From Hyphomicrobium sp. (lineage in GTDB: Bacteria > Pseudomonadota > Alphaproteobacteria > Rhizobiales > Hyphomicrobiaceae), in NCBI GenBank assembly GCA_013141015.1, contig JABFRT010000003.1, positions 34,683-98,682 of the forward strand: DNA of 64,000 nt, read 5' to 3'. The notes beneath the pieces are model-generated. The model was not told the DNA's origin and ran no database searches. It worked only from the letters and a program-made list of their open reading frames with translations. The translations under genes and the position numbers were made by a program. Of this stretch, positions 28,889 to 38,281 are shown in pieces. How positions within the stretch are numbered: position 1 is the stretch's first letter; the number at the start of each line of letters is the position of its first letter.

Positions 28889-29365
28889 ATGGCCAAGAAC
28901 ACAATCTGCCTTTGGTTCGATCACGATGCCGAAGCCGCCGCGCGCTTTTACACCAGCACGTTTCCCGATAGCGTTATGGGTGCCGTGCATCGCGCACCGA
29001 GCGACTATCCGTCCGGCAAGGCCGGTGATGTGCTAACGGTCGATTTCACGGTCGCTGGCATTCCCTGCCTCGGGCTCAATGGCGGACCGGTCTTCAAACA
29101 TAACGAGGCGTTCTCATTCCAGATCATGACCGAGGATCAGCAGGAGACAGACCGCTATTGGGACGCCATCGCCGGCAATGGCGGTCAGACCAGCGCCTGC
29201 GGCTGGTGCAAGGACAAGTGGGGCATCTCCTGGCAGATCACGCCGCGCGCGTTGACCGAGGCGATGGCGGCCGGTGGCGCGGAAGCCAAGCGCGCGTTCG
29301 ACGCGATGATGGACATGACCAAGATCGACGTTGCCGCGATCGAGAAGGCCCGGCGCGGTGGCTAG
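28889..29365 (+). CDS. VOC family protein (PhnB-like / DUF3-demethylubiquinone type)
   Basis: A 158-residue vicinal-oxygen-chelate fold protein of the group often mislabelled 3-demethylubiquinone methyltransferase. Typical segments are ICLWFDHDAEAAARFYTSTFPDS, PCLGLNGGPVFKHNEAFSFQI and CGWCKDKWGISWQITPRAL, here recognised by their key parts FYTSTFPDS and NGGPxFKxNEAxSF. It is cytosolic and its reaction is unknown. Its end overlaps the stop of the convergent peroxiredoxin-like gene by 4 bp. RBS-like AGGAAAGGA precedes the start. Confidence 0.88.
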   Translation: MAKNTICLWFDHDAEAAARFYTSTFPDSVMGAVHRAPSDYPSGKAGDVLTVDFTVAGIPCLGLNGGPVFKHNEAFSFQIMTEDQQETDRYWDAIAGNGGQTSACGWCKDKWGISWQITPRALTEAMAAGGAEAKRAFDAMMDMTKIDVAAIEKARRGG

Positions 29366-29916
29366 ACCGCCGACATTTCGGCGAGCAAATCGCGGGCGTG
29401 CGTTGCGGGATCAGATACCGGATAGATGCAGCGATAGATCACGCCGTTGCGCACGATCAGCGTCAGGCGCGCAAGATAGTCGTTCTTGCCCGCCTTGAAG
29501 CGCGGAAGTTTGAGCGCGTCCGCAAACGCGAATTTGTCATCGCTCAGCAATTGAAACGGCAGGCCCGCGCGGGTCGCAAAGGCCTTTTGATCGCCGCTCG
29601 ACTGGCCCGAGATGCCGTAGACTTCATAGCCCTTCACTTGAAACGCCGCGTATTGGTCGCGAAAGCCTTCGGCTTCCGGCGTTGAGCCATGCGCGCCTGG
29701 AATATCGTCCCAGCCGGGTGGGTTCGGCTGACCGGGCGTGCCGGTGTAAGGATAGACAAACACCACCGCGCGTTCTTGAAAACGTGCGAGGTTGACGGGC
29801 GCCGCAAACGTCGCCGTCAACGCCACATCCGGCAGCCGGGTGCCAGCGATGATGTGGCGGACGGCGGTGTCGTCTTCTTCTCCCGCAACTTTCGGCCTTG
29901 CCTTTGCTTTGGTCAT
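29362..29916 (-). CDS. Peroxiredoxin-fold protein lacking the peroxidatic cysteine
   Basis: This is an AhpC/TSA-type thioredoxin-fold protein of about 184 residues. The active-site region reads YPYTGTPGQPNPPGWDDIPG followed by AHGSTPEAEGF. In relatives the serine of GSTPE is the peroxidatic cysteine (GCTPQ). The codon here is TCA (read from 29686-29691 on the minus strand). The only cysteine in the protein lies far downstream in VIYRCIYPV. It is therefore unlikely to reduce peroxides by the usual mechanism. The start at 29916 has AAGGGA just upstream; a longer frame to 29973 lacks support. The gene is convergent with the VOC gene. Confidence 0.85.
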   Translation of the reverse strand: MTKAKARPKVAGEEDDTAVRHIIAGTRLPDVALTATFAAPVNLARFQERAVVFVYPYTGTPGQPNPPGWDDIPGAHGSTPEAEGFRDQYAAFQVKGYEVYGISGQSSGDQKAFATRAGLPFQLLSDDKFAFADALKLPRFKAGKNDYLARLTLIVRNGVIYRCIYPVSDPATHARDLLAEMSAV

Positions 29917-30058
29917 TGCAACATCCCTTGGTCTTCGCCGTTCCGGCACGATCATTGACGAAATCTTTGCCATATTTGCCCGCCAAACAACACCGCCAAT
30001 CGCTCTTTAACGCTGCGCTGTTAACTTGATCCGGCCTCGGAGCCTTGGGATTGAGAGA

Positions 30059-30877
30059 ATGCGCTTTGGCCGCAAATTGCGCACGCTTGCGCTGATCGGA
30101 CTGTTGATGCTGGCGGGGCAGCTTTCGCAAACGATCAACTATTATGAAGCGCTGGCATCGCTGTCGGTTGCGCGGACATTGCGGATCAACGGCTTTCCCA
30201 GCGCTGCCATTCAATTCTATTCATTCGCGATGTACTGCGCGCCGCAAGCATCGAAAATTGTGCAGGCTCGCGGCGTGGCATACTACCAGAAGCGTGACTA
30301 TGCCCGCGCCATTACCGACTTGACGGCGTCACTGACGCTCGACCCTAATGATGCCGCATCGCTGCTGTTTCGCGGAGCGGCCTATGCGCACCAGAAGCAC
30401 TACGACGAAGCGGTCATCGATTACAGCGAAGCCATTCGCTTGGCGCCGGACGACCCCGATGGCCTCATTGGCCGCGCATCCGTTCACTTGCAGCGCAAGA
30501 ACTATGATCGCGCAGTTGCCGACTATAGCGAACTGATCCGCCTGGAACCCAAATCGGCCGGGCACTATCTATCGCGAGCCAATGCTTTATCGATCGCAGA
30601 TAAGCCGCGCGAAGCGTTGAGCGATTTTGATCAGGCCATCGCACTGACGCAGAATGACATCGAAGCTGGTTTTCTTCTTCTCAGAAAATCCTATGTGCGC
30701 GAAGCGATGGGCGACATTGCGGGCGCCTTTTCCGACATCGATCAAGGTGAACAACGCGCTTGCGCTGGTCTGCCGGCCACAGCGCGGTGCTTCAAGCGAT
30801 TTGCAAGGGCGCGCGAACACTTGAAATTGAGCAGCGCGCTGCCGGCCAAACCGCAGGGCGTCAGCGCCGCAAACTAG
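30059..30877 (+). CDS. Membrane-anchored TPR protein
   Basis: This protein of about 272 residues has an N-terminal membrane helix (about residues 8-24 from the ATG at 30059; an ATG at 30026 would add 11 residues). At least four tetratricopeptide repeats follow, easily seen as YDEAVIDYSEAIRLAPDDP, YDRAVADYSELIRLEPKS and REALSDFDQAIALTQND. TPR arrays mediate protein-protein contacts; no partner can be named. The C-terminal 40 residues hold two cysteines and a basic stretch. It is convergent with smpB, with only 3 bp between the two stops. Confidence 0.8.
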   Translation: MRFGRKLRTLALIGLLMLAGQLSQTINYYEALASLSVARTLRINGFPSAAIQFYSFAMYCAPQASKIVQARGVAYYQKRDYARAITDLTASLTLDPNDAASLLFRGAAYAHQKHYDEAVIDYSEAIRLAPDDPDGLIGRASVHLQRKNYDRAVADYSELIRLEPKSAGHYLSRANALSIADKPREALSDFDQAIALTQNDIEAGFLLLRKSYVREAMGDIAGAFSDIDQGEQRACAGLPATARCFKRFARAREHLKLSSALPAKPQGVSAAN

Positions 30878-30880
30878 GCC

Positions 30881-31354
30881 TCACCCCTTATCGCGCATGA
30901 GGCGCGACTTCTCGCGGTCCCAATCGCGCTTCTTGTCGCTCTCGCGCTTGTCGTGCAGCTTCTTGCCTTCGGCGAGGCCAATCTTCATTTTGGCCAGCCC
31001 TTTGGCGTTGAAATACATCTCCAGCGGCACCACCGTCATGCCCTTGCGCTCCATAGCGAGCTTGAGCTTTTTCAACTCGCTCTGGTGCATCAGCAGTTTG
31101 CGCTTGCGGCGCGAGTCATGCTGGAAAAATGCTGCACCCTTGTATTCGGCGATGTAGCTGTTGATCAGCCACAGCCCGCCGTCTTCCCAGGATGCGTAGC
31201 TTTCGGCGATGTTGGTCTGGCCGACGCGCAGCGATTTGACCTCCGAGCCGGACAGCATGATGCCTGCTTCCCAGCTGTCGGTAATGAAGTACTCGTGCCG
31301 CGCCTTGCGGTTTTCCGCAATCAGCGTGGTGCCGTCGTCGCGTTTGGAGGCCAT
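30881..31354 (-). CDS. smpB: SsrA-binding protein SmpB
   Basis: SmpB binds tmRNA and delivers it to stalled ribosomes for trans-translation. The 157-residue product starts [21 protein letters not shown] after a short leader. It contains the family hallmarks [19 protein letters not shown], and its tail [27 protein letters not shown] (key part [15 protein letters not shown]) is the conserved basic helix that mimics the codon. The ATG at 31354 is chosen; the frame extends upstream into a repeat element and is not conserved. dapA lies 195 bp upstream on the same strand. Confidence 0.95.
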   Translation of the reverse strand: MASKRDDGTTLIAENRKARHEYFITDSWEAGIMLSGSEVKSLRVGQTNIAESYASWEDGGLWLINSYIAEYKGAAFFQHDSRRKRKLLMHQSELKKLKLAMERKGMTVVPLEMYFNAKGLAKMKIGLAEGKKLHDKRESDKKRDWDREKSRLMRDKG

Positions 31355-31388
31355 TCGAGCTACCGCCCAACTTTTCGCAATTGATTTC

Positions 31389-31542
31389 CCTCTCCCGGAA
31401 CGGGAGAGGATGTCGCCCCGGCGCGGATGCGCCGAAGCCTCGGGCGACAGGTGAGGGACTTTGGTTGCAAAAATCGCCAAAGCAGAGGCGCGGAAAGCCC
31501 CTCATCCGCCCCTCCGGGGCACCTTCTCCCCAAGGGAGAAGG
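31389..31542. repeat. Intergenic palindromic repeat element between dapA and smpB
   Basis: Two perfect inverted repeats bracket this stretch: CCTCTCCCGgaaCGGGAGAGG (9-bp arms, 31389-31409) and CCTTCTCCCcaaGGGAGAAGG written as arms at 31522-31530 and 31534-31542. A smaller GCCCC/GGGGC hairpin lies near 31508-31520. This style of element (hairpins with 'CTCATCC' and 'TTCTCCC' ends) is a widespread intergenic mosaic repeat in Hyphomicrobiales. The second hairpin begins 7 bp after the dapA stop, so it may also stabilise or end that transcript, although no T-tract follows. Confidence 0.7.
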
Positions 31543-31548
31543 AAGATG

Positions 31549-32442
31549 TTACTCCGCCGCTTTCGCACCGAGAAGGCCGAGACTGGTCAAAACCGCGTCA
31601 ATGGCTTTTTTGCCGTCTGGCGTCACTGGAACCATTGGCAGGCGCATGTCTTCGGTGCAGAAACCGAGCCGCGACACGGCATATTTCGCCGGGCCCGGGT
31701 TGGTCTCGCAGAACATCACATCAAACAGCGGCATCAAGCGGTCTTGCAGCGCCAGCGCCTTTTTATAATCGCCCGCCAGCAGCAAGTTTTGCAAGTCCGC
31801 AACGAGACGCGGCGCAACGTTGGACGCAACCGAGATCACGCCGCGGCCACCGTGCGCCATGAAGCCGAGCGCCGTCGCATCTTCCCCCGACAGCTGGCAG
31901 AAGTCTGGCCCGCATGCCGCGCGCTGCAATGACGGCCGGGCGAGGTTGGCGGTTGCATCCTTGACGCCGGCGACGTTTTTCAATTCCTTGAAGCAGCGGG
32001 CCATGGTCGCGACCGACATATCGACCACCGAACGGCCAGGAATGTTGTAGATCAGAATCGGAATGTTGATCGCGTCGTTGATCGCCTTGAAGTGCTGGTA
32101 AAGCCCTTCTTGGCTCGGCTTATTGTAATAGGGCGTGACAACCAGCACGGCGTCCGAGCCCGCCTTCTCTGCATACTGGGAAAGCTCCACCGCTTCGTCG
32201 GTCGAGTTCGAGCCTGTGCCGGCGATCACCGGCACGCGCTTCTTGGCGGCTTGCACGGTGATGTCGATAACTTTCTTATGTTCGTCGAAATCGAGCGTCG
32301 GACTTTCACCCGTGGTCCCGACTGGAACAAGCCCGTGGATCCCCTCGGTGATCTGCCAATCGACGAGACGGGCAAGTCCTGCCTCATCGAGCTTGCCATT
32401 TCTGAACGGCGTAATAAGTGCCGTGATCGCGCCTTTGAACAT
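31549..32442 (-). CDS. dapA: 4-hydroxy-tetrahydrodipicolinate synthase
   Basis: DapA condenses pyruvate with aspartate semialdehyde in the lysine and meso-diaminopimelate pathway. The 297-residue TIM-barrel protein shows GTTGESPTL (substrate loop), the proton-relay tyrosine in VVTPYYNKPSQEG, the YNIPGR motif, and the Schiff-base lysine in AGVKDAT. The ATG at 32442 matches the conserved MFKGAITALITPF start; a 34-residue upstream extension is open but not conserved. It is upstream of smpB in the usual Hyphomicrobiales order. Confidence 0.96.
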   Translation of the reverse strand: MFKGAITALITPFRNGKLDEAGLARLVDWQITEGIHGLVPVGTTGESPTLDFDEHKKVIDITVQAAKKRVPVIAGTGSNSTDEAVELSQYAEKAGSDAVLVVTPYYNKPSQEGLYQHFKAINDAINIPILIYNIPGRSVVDMSVATMARCFKELKNVAGVKDATANLARPSLQRAACGPDFCQLSGEDATALGFMAHGGRGVISVASNVAPRLVADLQNLLLAGDYKKALALQDRLMPLFDVMFCETNPGPAKYAVSRLGFCTEDMRLPMVPVTPDGKKAIDAVLTSLGLLGAKAAE

Positions 32443-32833
32443 CGTGTTGCTTTGGCCTTTGCGTCTCGTGTTTTTTAGTTGCCGGCGGTGTCGTGCTTTG
32501 TCTTGCCGCTTCGTCTTGTCAAATTTGGGATCTGCCAACGGCACCAGCAGCCCAGCCGGGTTGCATAGATAACCGCTGCCGTGCCAATGCCTTGCGTGCT
32601 CTAGCAGATGCCGTCAAACACATGCATTGACCACAAAGCCACCTTCTTGCCGCACGGATAGGGCACGGCAATCGGCAAAGCACTTGCACCGCGCCTCAAC
32701 CGCTCGCTTAATGGAGGCACGCGGATCAAGTCTATCGCATTCGCCAGGACATTAGGCGCTTGGCCGTCCGCCTGCAAGATTGCAGGTAAAGCCCGGATCT
32801 GACCGGTGAAATTATGGTGAGGATCAAGACCCC
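32443..32833. promoter_or_regulatory. Divergent intergenic region between dapA and the lytic transglycosylase
   Basis: 390 bp with no supported gene. It must contain the promoters for dapA (leftward) and slt (rightward). I see no convincing paired -35/-10 boxes, riboswitch fold or long inverted repeat; a short TGCAAGATTGCA inverted repeat occurs at 32772-32783. Confidence 0.4.
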
Positions 32834-35026
32834 GTGACCCGACAAACCGCCCTTTTGCCGCGCTTTTGGCCGCTTATCGCGGCGGCTCTCGCCTTCGCGC
32901 CGCTTCCGGCGCAGGCGGAACCGGTCGAGACCGGCGAAAGCCCCAAGCCCGCGCTGCTGAAAGCCGAGACCGAGCACATCGCCAAACTCGATGCGCTGCT
33001 GGCACCAGTCCGCGCGCTCCAGCCCTCCACAGACGATGCCAAACGCATCCGCGAGGCGATTGAGGCTGTCAAATCCAACACCATGGCGCGCTTCTCCGGA
33101 ATCAAGGCTGAGATCACTGATCCAGTTGGCCAGAAGCTTGTCGAATGGGCCAGACTGCGAGCAGGCTACGGAACGGCAGACGAATATCGCAACTGGCTCA
33201 AAGCCAATCCACTTTGGCCTGAGCGGTCGATGATGGTGCAGCGCATGGAGGAAGCGCTATTCACGCAAGGCGGCAGTGCCCAATCGATCAAAGAGTTTTT
33301 CAAATCGTCGCCGCCCGAAACCGGCCTGGGTTACGCAGCACTCGCCTCCGCCTATCTTGCTGAAGACAATAAAGCGGAGGCCAAGAAATACGCCTCCAAA
33401 GCTTGGCGAGACATGCCGGTCCCGGGGCTTCTGGAAACCGGCTTTCTGCGCCGGTTCAGCGATCTGTTGAGCGAAGATGATCACAAGTGGCGCTTTGACC
33501 GCATGACGACCGACGACGTGCGTTGGGCCGGCAACCGCGCCGACCGCGCAGCGTTCGCCCGCCGCGTCATTCCGTTGCTATCGGAGGCGGAACAGAAAAA
33601 AGCTACCGCGCGCCTCGCCGTGTTTAACAAATCCGGCAACGCCCGCGCGCTGATGGACGCGCTGCCCACGGGTGATGGCAAAGATTGGGGCTTGGCTTTC
33701 CACCGCGCCCAACTGTTGCGCAAGTCCGGCAAGGTCGATGAGGCTGCCAAAATTATACTCGCCGCACCCAAGGACCCGGAAAAAATCGCGGTCCTCGACG
33801 AGTGGTGGGCCGAGCGCCGCGAACTCGCCTATGGCGCATTGAAAGCCGGCAACGCCAAACTCGCTTATGAGCTGGCCAAAGACGCAGGGGCCCTGACCGT
33901 CAACCCGCTCAAAGAGCAGACGTTCATGGCCGGCTGGATTGCATTTCGCTATTTGAAAAATCCAGACACCGCTGAAAAGCATTTCAAGGATCTGGCCAAG
34001 GCCGCCGATGGACCGCTAAGCCGCGCCAAGGCCGCCTATTGGCTGGCGCGCATTGCCGAAAGCCGCGGCGACAAAGCGGCTGCCAGCGAGCACTATAAAG
34101 CGGCCGCCAAAAATCCCGACACCTTCCACGGCCTGCTCGCCATGCAAAAGGCCGAGCCGGGACGCAACAAACTGGTGATCACACCGCCGCAATTGCCGAC
34201 CGATGAGCAGGCTGCCAAGTTCAATTCCCTCGACGCCGTCAAAGCCGTGGTGCTGGCCCGCAAAGCCGGACTGTCGCGCGACTACACGCGCGGATTTTTG
34301 ACGTCGCTGCGCATCGGCCTGACCAGTGAAGCCGAAGCCGGCATGGTGGCTCATTTGGCCGAAGCGATCGGCGACACGCAAATGTCGCTGCGCGTCTCGA
34401 AATCAGCCATCGCCAAAGGCCAGAACCTGTTGACCTACGGATACCCTGTGCATCCGTTCCCCGCCTACAAGCCGCTGCGCAAGCCCCCGGAAACGGCGTT
34501 CCTGCTCGGCATCGCCCGCCAGGAAACTGAGTTTGAGCCGCAAACGGTTTCCGGTGCGGGCGCTAAAGGCCTGCTGCAAGTAATGAACGTCACGGCGAAG
34601 GAGATCTGCACGAACTACAAGTTCAAATGCGAGATCCCACGGCTTTTGACCGACAACGCCTACAACGTCAAAATCGCGTCGGCCTATATCGCCAACTACA
34701 TGGACGCGTTCAGTGGGTCTTATGTACTCGGCCTTGCCGGATATAACGCCGGCCCCGGACGGGCGCGCCAATGGATCCGCGAAAACGGCGATCCGCGCGA
34801 TCCGAAGGTCGATATCATCGACTGGATCGAGCGCATCCCGATTACCGAAACGCGTGAGTACGTAACAAAAGTGCTGTCCAACATTCAGGTGTACCGCGCG
34901 CGTCTCGGCGAGGGCGACAAAGCACTGCGACTCGAAGAAGATCTGGCGCGGGCGCGCGGGTCTGCAAAAATGCCAGCCGAAAGCAAAGACGATGCTGCGG
35001 GAACAGCGGCGAACACCGAAGGCTAG
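32834..35026 (+). CDS. slt: Soluble lytic murein transglycosylase
   Basis: The enzyme cleaves peptidoglycan glycan strands in the periplasm to form 1,6-anhydro ends. The 730-residue protein starts with GTG, has a signal peptide (to about residue 27, PLPAQA) and a long helical superhelical region. A C-terminal Slt-type catalytic domain follows, with the catalytic glutamate in GIARQETEFEPQ, the GAKGLLQVM motif and GLAGYNAGPGRARQWI. Length and layout match Slt70. An Ala/Glu-rich tail ends the protein. The next gene starts about 40 bp downstream on the same strand. Confidence 0.93.
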   Translation: MTRQTALLPRFWPLIAAALAFAPLPAQAEPVETGESPKPALLKAETEHIAKLDALLAPVRALQPSTDDAKRIREAIEAVKSNTMARFSGIKAEITDPVGQKLVEWARLRAGYGTADEYRNWLKANPLWPERSMMVQRMEEALFTQGGSAQSIKEFFKSSPPETGLGYAALASAYLAEDNKAEAKKYASKAWRDMPVPGLLETGFLRRFSDLLSEDDHKWRFDRMTTDDVRWAGNRADRAAFARRVIPLLSEAEQKKATARLAVFNKSGNARALMDALPTGDGKDWGLAFHRAQLLRKSGKVDEAAKIILAAPKDPEKIAVLDEWWAERRELAYGALKAGNAKLAYELAKDAGALTVNPLKEQTFMAGWIAFRYLKNPDTAEKHFKDLAKAADGPLSRAKAAYWLARIAESRGDKAAASEHYKAAAKNPDTFHGLLAMQKAEPGRNKLVITPPQLPTDEQAAKFNSLDAVKAVVLARKAGLSRDYTRGFLTSLRIGLTSEAEAGMVAHLAEAIGDTQMSLRVSKSAIAKGQNLLTYGYPVHPFPAYKPLRKPPETAFLLGIARQETEFEPQTVSGAGAKGLLQVMNVTAKEICTNYKFKCEIPRLLTDNAYNVKIASAYIANYMDAFSGSYVLGLAGYNAGPGRARQWIRENGDPRDPKVDIIDWIERIPITETREYVTKVLSNIQVYRARLGEGDKALRLEEDLARARGSAKMPAESKDDAAGTAANTEG

Positions 35027-35067
35027 GTGTGCCGGCGCGCGGCGCGATTGAGAAAGGACTGCGGGGC

Positions 35068-35967
35068 ATGACGGCCATGGACTTCAACGACATCTACTTC
35101 ACCGCACGCGACGGTTTGCGGCTCTATGGGCGCCATTACCCGGCCGCCCGCATCAGCCGCCTTCGTCCGGTGCTGTGCCTGGCTGGCCTGACCCGCAACA
35201 GCCGCGATTTTCATGCCGTCGCTCTGGCATTAAGCCGCCACCCGAGAACCCCGCGCGACGTCTACACCGTCGATATGCGCGGGCGCGGCCTCTCCGAACA
35301 CGATGCCGATTGGCGCAACTACGCGGTGCCGGTCGAAATGCAGGACGTGATCGATTTCATGACCATGACCGGCCTGCACGATGCCGGAATCATAGGCACC
35401 TCACGCGGCGGATTGATTACACATGTGCTGGCCGCCGCCCAGCCGACGCGCATTGGCGCCGTCGTTTTAAACGACATCGGCCCGGTGATCGACATGGACG
35501 GCTTGGTGCGGATTGCTGGATATGTCGGCCGCACGCCGGTGCCGAAATCGTGGAGCGATGCGGCACGGGCCGTGCGCGATTTAACAAAGCGCGATTTCCC
35601 AGGCCTGACGGAAGCCGACGCCGACGCGTTCGCTCATCAGTTGTTCAACGAGCGCAACGGCAAGCCGGCGTCGGGATATGACGCCAAGCTGTCGAAGTGC
35701 TTGTCACTGCTTGATGGGCCGATGCCAGCGCTGTGGCCACAATTCGAAGGCTTGAAGCGCGTGCCGCTGATGGTTATTCGCGGCGCCAATTCCGATTTGC
35801 TGTCACGCAAGACGGTCGAAGATATGCACGCCCGCCATCCGCGCATGACCAGCATCGAGGTGCCCGGTGAAGGCCACGCACCGCTGCTGCGCGACGCGCC
35901 GACGATCAAGTCGATTGCCGACTTCTTCGCCAGCGCCGACAGCGCGCGGGAGAGTGTGGCGGCTTAG
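35068..35967 (+). CDS. Alpha/beta hydrolase
   Basis: A 299-residue alpha/beta-hydrolase fold enzyme. The nucleophile elbow is GTSRGG (serine near residue 114), the oxyanion region lies in LCLAGLTRNSRDF, and the catalytic histidine is in PGEGHAPLL near the C-terminus. An acidic residue in IRGANSDLL fits the third triad position. The substrate cannot be predicted. The ATG at 35068 follows a GAAAGGACTGCGGGGC spacer; a GTG at 35029 is possible but unsupported. No signal peptide is present, so it is cytosolic. It is convergent with the next, frameshifted gene. Confidence 0.88.
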   Translation: MTAMDFNDIYFTARDGLRLYGRHYPAARISRLRPVLCLAGLTRNSRDFHAVALALSRHPRTPRDVYTVDMRGRGLSEHDADWRNYAVPVEMQDVIDFMTMTGLHDAGIIGTSRGGLITHVLAAAQPTRIGAVVLNDIGPVIDMDGLVRIAGYVGRTPVPKSWSDAARAVRDLTKRDFPGLTEADADAFAHQLFNERNGKPASGYDAKLSKCLSLLDGPMPALWPQFEGLKRVPLMVIRGANSDLLSRKTVEDMHARHPRMTSIEVPGEGHAPLLRDAPTIKSIADFFASADSARESVAA

Positions 35968-36000
35968 CTGAGGCTGGCCGCCTCTACTGGTCGCGCGCTT

Positions 36001-38228
36001 TCACGCGTCGCTACCGTCCTTGCTGGTCTCGACGTCGCCCCGATCAACGCGGCGCGAGAATTCGGTGTGACCGCCGCTCGACAGGATGCGCGCCTGCTCG
36101 ATCCAGTTTTCGCGCTCAATGCGGCCCTTGAAATCGAGATCCTGGCTGATCTTGTCGATTTCTGAATTGGTCCAGTTGGCGATTTGCGCATAGCTTGTCA
36201 CGCCCTTGGCGTTGAGTTGGCGCTCGATCAAAACGCCGACGCCGCGAATACGTTTTAGATCATCGGCTTTAGCCGCCGGGCTGGCCGTGCGCGGGGCGGC
36301 TGGTGCGGGCGCGTCTTTACTAGGTGCCGCAGCTGCTGGCGTTGATGCAGGCGCCGGTTTGGCGTCTTTTTCTTTCAGCGCGTCCGTCAACCGGGCGGGC
36401 ATTGAAATATTGGGATTGGCACGCGACATCGGCGAAATCGGCTCAATCGGCCGGATGCCGCGGGTCACGCTGGCCGATGCCGCCGCAATGGCCGCCGCTG
36501 CGGCCGACGCCATTTCAGCTACCGACTTGCCTTGGTAGGGCGCGCTGACGGCAGGCTTCGGCGGTGTTGCCTGAGGTATTGTTGCCTGAGGTGTCGCCGT
36601 TTGCGCAGCGGCAGCAACGGGCTTTGCTGCGGGCGCCGGCTGTGCCGCTGCGGGCGAGGGCGATGGTGTGGGTGCAGCCGCGGCAACCGCAGTCTTGGCA
36701 GCCGACGCTGTTGCCGCAATCGCGGCGGCAGCTGCGGCGGCGGCGGCTTCCGCAGCTGTTTTTGCGGGCGGCGCGCTGGCCTGCGGCTGCACGGTGGGTG
36801 CGGCCGCTGCAGGTTGAGGGGATGCTGGCTGCGAGGGTGTGGGTTGTGCCACTGGTTTGGCGGACGCCGGTCCAGCCGTTTGCGGCGCGGCCTGAGGTGT
36901 AGCAGCGGCTTGAGGTTGAGGTGCAGCCCCGCGCGCGGCGGCGGCGCGATTGCGCGAATAATAGGTCTCGCCACCCTTGGCCAGAATTTGCGCCTGCTCG
37001 ATCCATTGTTCGCGATCAATCCGGCCGGTCAAACCCAGCGCTTGATTGACCCGGTTGATATCAGCCGGCGTCCAGCGCGCGATGTCATCAAAGCGTTTGA
37101 TGCCGATGCCCGCCAGACGCCGCTCGGTATCGGGATCGATGGCACGGATACGCTGCAAGTCATCGCCGCCGGACAGTGGAGCAGGTTGTACGGCCTGCTG
37201 CGGCACGGGAACTGGTGCGGGTGCGGCAGGTACGGGGGCGGCAGGGGCCGTTGGTTTTGCAGCCGCAGCAGATGCCGGAGCGGGTGCTGGCTGAGGAGGC
37301 GATGCCGCAACAGGCGTGGCTGGCATCGGCGCCTTCGCCGCAGCTTGTTGGGGGGCCGGTGGGCGGCAGGAATTGCAGCAGGAATTGCAGCAGGAATTGC
37401 AGCAGGAATTGCAGCAGGAGTTGCAGCAGGAGTTGCCGCTGGTATGGTGGCTTCAGGTGCGGCAGGCGGCGCTTTTGCAATGGGCGCAGGTGTTGGTGCA
37501 GGCGCCGTGACGGCAGCAGCCGCAGCTTTGGCAGCGGCGACGGCTGCGGCGGCAGCGGCCGTTGCGGCACCCGCACCGGCAGCCATGCCTGACGATGGCG
37601 GCGCGGCCGGTTGAAGCGATGCGGGCGCGGGCGTAACGGGCTTAGCCGCAACGGGAGTCGTGCTGCCCACTGGAGCTGCCGCCGCTGCAGCCGCCGGAGT
37701 AGGCGTGGCCGCTGGCTTTGCCACAGGTTGAACGTTTGGGGCAGCTGGAGTTGCAGGCTGCGTTGGTGCGGGCGCTGCGGGTTTGACTTGCGGCGCGGGC
37801 TGAACCGGAGCGGCTGCCACAGGCTTCGGCTTCAACGGCACAGCCGGACCTGTCGGCGACTTCAAAATCGCCGGGCGGATTTCAACGATCATTTTGCGCG
37901 GCATGCCGGCGTTCGGATCAGGTCCAGTCAACGCCAGATCAAAGCGCGTTGTATCGAGTGCTGCAGCTGACGGTGCCGCCTTCGGTTCAGGGCGTGGCAG
38001 AATATCGATTTTCGGCTGTACCGGATCAATGTCGCGCGGCCTGGCTTGTGGGGCCACGTCTGCGGCTGCCCGCGCTGCCGCCGCTGGCGTCAAGCTGGCG
38101 CGGGCCGCTTCAGCCGCCACCCGCTCAGAGCGCTGCGTGATCATCCGCTTTGCCAAGCACGCGAGAAACGCGCCCAGAAAATAGGACGACAGCAGTAGAA
38201 GGAATGTTTGCAGCAGCAGATAGGTCAT
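36001..38228 (-). pseudogene. Frameshifted Ala/Pro-rich membrane protein with two HhH-like domains
   Basis: Two overlapping frames belong together. The upstream part (from ATG 38228) has a membrane helix (residues 2-22), a basic region and a long Pro/Ala-rich linker, then runs into a nonsense Arg-rich tail. The downstream part continues the Pro/Ala linker and carries two homologous helix-hairpin-helix-like units, DDLQRIRAIDPDTERRLAGIG...WIEQAQIL and DDLKRIRGVGVLIERQLNAKG...WIEQARIL (key parts only). One extra C in the run near 37345-37365 restores a single frame of about 742 residues. The break sits at a GGGGGG run next to a 12-bp tandem repeat. It could be a real mutation, a slippage switch or a sequencing error. 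Such HhH units also occur as extensions of Hyphomicrobiales NADH dehydrogenase subunits. Function is unknown. Confidence 0.75.
37369..37440. repeat. 12-bp tandem repeat (GGAATTGCAGCA), about six copies
   Basis: Four perfect GGAATTGCAGCA units (37369-37416), one with a single change (GGAGTTGCAGCA, 37417-37428) and one partial unit. On the minus strand they encode PAAI/PAAT repeats in the linker of the frameshifted membrane protein. The unit length is a multiple of three, so copy-number change would not shift the frame; the adjacent GGGGGG run at about 37350-37355 could. Confidence 0.9.
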
Positions 38229-38281
38229 AACTCACCACACTCTTGATCGGGCAGTCGCAAAGCCGGATGCGTCGCCTGCCG

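Noticed and set aside
37369..37440. Possible CRISPR-like array
   Set aside because: Twelve-base units without spacers inside a coding linker; a simple tandem repeat.
36532..37614. 360-codon Gly/Cys/Arg-rich plus-strand frame
   Set aside because: Antisense to the Ala/Pro-rich linker of the frameshifted membrane protein; explained by GC-rich repeat codons.
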